Part shown: positions 59,888 to 60,819 of the stretch, in pieces
Position numbering within the stretch: the first letter of the stretch is position 1
How the letters are laid out: the number at the start of each line of letters is the position of its first letter
Assembly: GCA_947302275.1 (NCBI GenBank)
Contig: CAMYUW010000015.1
Location: 1 to 60,819 of the forward strand
DNA from: an uncultured Prevotellaceae bacterium
GTDB taxonomy: Bacteria > Bacteroidota > Bacteroidia > Bacteroidales > Muribaculaceae
Reading direction: 5' to 3'
Length of the DNA: 60,819 bases
Made by a program: the position numbers and the translations under genes
The notes under the pieces: model-generated
Databases searched by the model: none
What the model was told of the DNA's origin: nothing
What the model saw: the letters and a program-made list of their open reading frames with translations, nothing else

Positions 59888-59895
59888 TATTTTTG
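59888..59895 (+). promoter_or_regulatory. -7 element of the MFS transporter gene
   Basis: TATTTTTG matches TAnnTTTG, 56 nt upstream of the ATG at 59952. No good -33 TTG is visible at the usual distance, as expected for an activator-dependent promoter. Confidence 0.55.
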
Positions 59896-59951
59896 TAGAT
59901 AATTAAAATCAATTCTAATGAAATAATTACTTAACCTAAATAATAATCATT

Positions 59952-60819
59952 ATGAAGACTAAACCGGATTTGAAATTCAACCAGCTGTGGAACATCAGCT
60001 TTGGATTCTTTGGGGTGCAGATTGCCTATGCGTTGCAGAGTGCCAACATCAGCCGCATTTTTGCGACACTGGGCGCCGACCCTCACAACTTGAGTTATTT
60101 CTGGATTTTGCCACCGTTGATGGGTATGGTGGTACAGCCGCTAGTGGGCTACTTCAGCGACAAGACGTGGTTGGGCCGTTGGGGTCGCCGCATCCCTTAT
60201 CTGCTGATCGGCGCTTTTGCTGCGATTATTGTGATGTGCTTGCTGCCCAATGCGGGCTCCTTTGGACTGACAGTAGCCGGAGCGATGACATTTGGCCTGA
60301 TTGCTCTGATGTTCCTTGACACGAGTATCAACATGGCGATGCAGCCCTTCAAGATGATGGTGGGAGACATGGTCAATGAGAAGCAGAAAGCCAAGGCTTA
60401 CAGTATCCAGTCGTTCTTGTGCAATGCGGGTTCGCTGGTGGGTTACATCTTCCCGTTCCTGTTCACCGCTATTGGCATCGCTAATATTGCCCCCGAAGGT
60501 GTTGTGCCCGATAGTGTAAAATGGTCATTCTATGTGGGTGCCGCCATTTTGATTCTGTGCGTCATCTACACCATCAGCCATGTGAAGGAGTACACCCCTG
60601 CCGAGATGGCCGAGTTTAATGCCGCAGCCAATGCTACTGGCGAGGGCGGCCAACAAGCCGCTACCGAAATGAGTCCCGCCCAAAAGAAGCACGCCATCAG
60701 GGTGTTCTTTGAGGTGGGTCTGGTGCAGTTCTTCTGCTGGGCCGCATTCATGTACATGTGGACTTATACCAACGGCACCATCGCCGATACCGTATGGAAT
60801 ACCACCGACGCATCCAGCG
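59952..60819 (+). CDS. MFS sugar transporter, SLC45/sucrose-maltose symporter type (3' end cut off)
   Basis: The first 289 codons are present; the gene continues past the window. The N-terminus (NQLWNISFGFFGVQIAYALQ, then IFATLGADPHNLSYFWILPP) and LVGYFSDKTWLGRWGRRIPY are typical of SLC45-like glycoside-proton symporters. Six or seven membrane helices are visible, with a central hydrophilic loop (KEYTPAEMAEFNAAANATGE). It probably brings maltose or maltooligosaccharides across the inner membrane, an assignment strengthened by the LacI-type operator shared with the susC-like and amylase genes. The start at 59952 follows a TAnnTTTG promoter. Confidence 0.9.
   Translation, partial: MKTKPDLKFNQLWNISFGFFGVQIAYALQSANISRIFATLGADPHNLSYFWILPPLMGMVVQPLVGYFSDKTWLGRWGRRIPYLLIGAFAAIIVMCLLPNAGSFGLTVAGAMTFGLIALMFLDTSINMAMQPFKMMVGDMVNEKQKAKAYSIQSFLCNAGSLVGYIFPFLFTAIGIANIAPEGVVPDSVKWSFYVGAAILILCVIYTISHVKEYTPAEMAEFNAAANATGEGGQQAATEMSPAQKKHAIRVFFEVGLVQFFCWAAFMYMWTYTNGTIADTVWNTTDASS

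Overview
The window comes from a Bacteroidales genome, most likely Muribaculaceae or Prevotellaceae (inference). The evidence is two SusC/SusD pairs, BspA-type surface proteins, many promoters of the Bacteroidetes -7 form TAnnTTTG, surface lipoproteins with acidic residues after the lipobox cysteine, and a T9SS-like C-terminal domain. No rRNA, tRNA, CRISPR array, prophage or intact transposase was recognised.

Layout. 1-8052 holds a tandem array of cassettes on the minus strand. Each cassette has a triple 13-nt direct repeat, a 43-residue single-pass membrane microprotein and a large secreted protein that ends in a dockerin-like module where its 3' end is visible. A membrane-embedded AraC-type regulator is divergent at the right edge (8070-9164). 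9165-9703 is a non-coding stretch crowded with short hairpins. 9704-25463 is mostly housekeeping: a YfhO-family membrane protein, a methyltransferase-like protein, three FKBP-type prolyl isomerases in a row, a sirtuin, SDR-type threonine dehydrogenase, dnaX, gamma carbonic anhydrase and aminopeptidase P. Two dockerin-bearing secreted proteins, a BspA/DUF285 protein and a CotH-family protein, are interspersed. 25656-32385 holds an orphan SusC/SusD pair and a PafA-like secreted phosphatase. 32454-48208 is a starch utilisation locus: a LacI-family regulator, susC-susD-susE-susF-like genes, a secreted GH13 alpha-amylase, a GH53 galactanase and a susA-like neopullulanase. 48307-52627 encodes two proteins with cohesin-like modules plus dockerins. 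52760-59738 contains murF, ddl, two GT4 glycosyltransferases, a radical SAM protein and ychF. The window ends inside an SLC45-type MFS sugar transporter.

Three linked observations stand out. First, eight dockerin-like pairs and three cohesin-like modules are encoded within 60 kb, on amylase, galactanase, CotH and BspA-type proteins; this could be a cellulosome-like assembly or anchoring system. Second, the LacI-type palindrome (core TGCAAnCGnTTGCA) lies upstream of susC, the alpha-amylase and the MFS transporter. Its centre is 62.5-63.5 bp before the -7 element each time, a geometry that suggests activation. Third, the microprotein/dockerin cassette array is preceded by direct repeats at 20-22 bp spacing next to an AraC-type membrane regulator. 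It looks like a self-contained surface-protein diversification unit.

Coordinates and residues come from reading the sequence. Family assignments rest on motif recognition without database searches.
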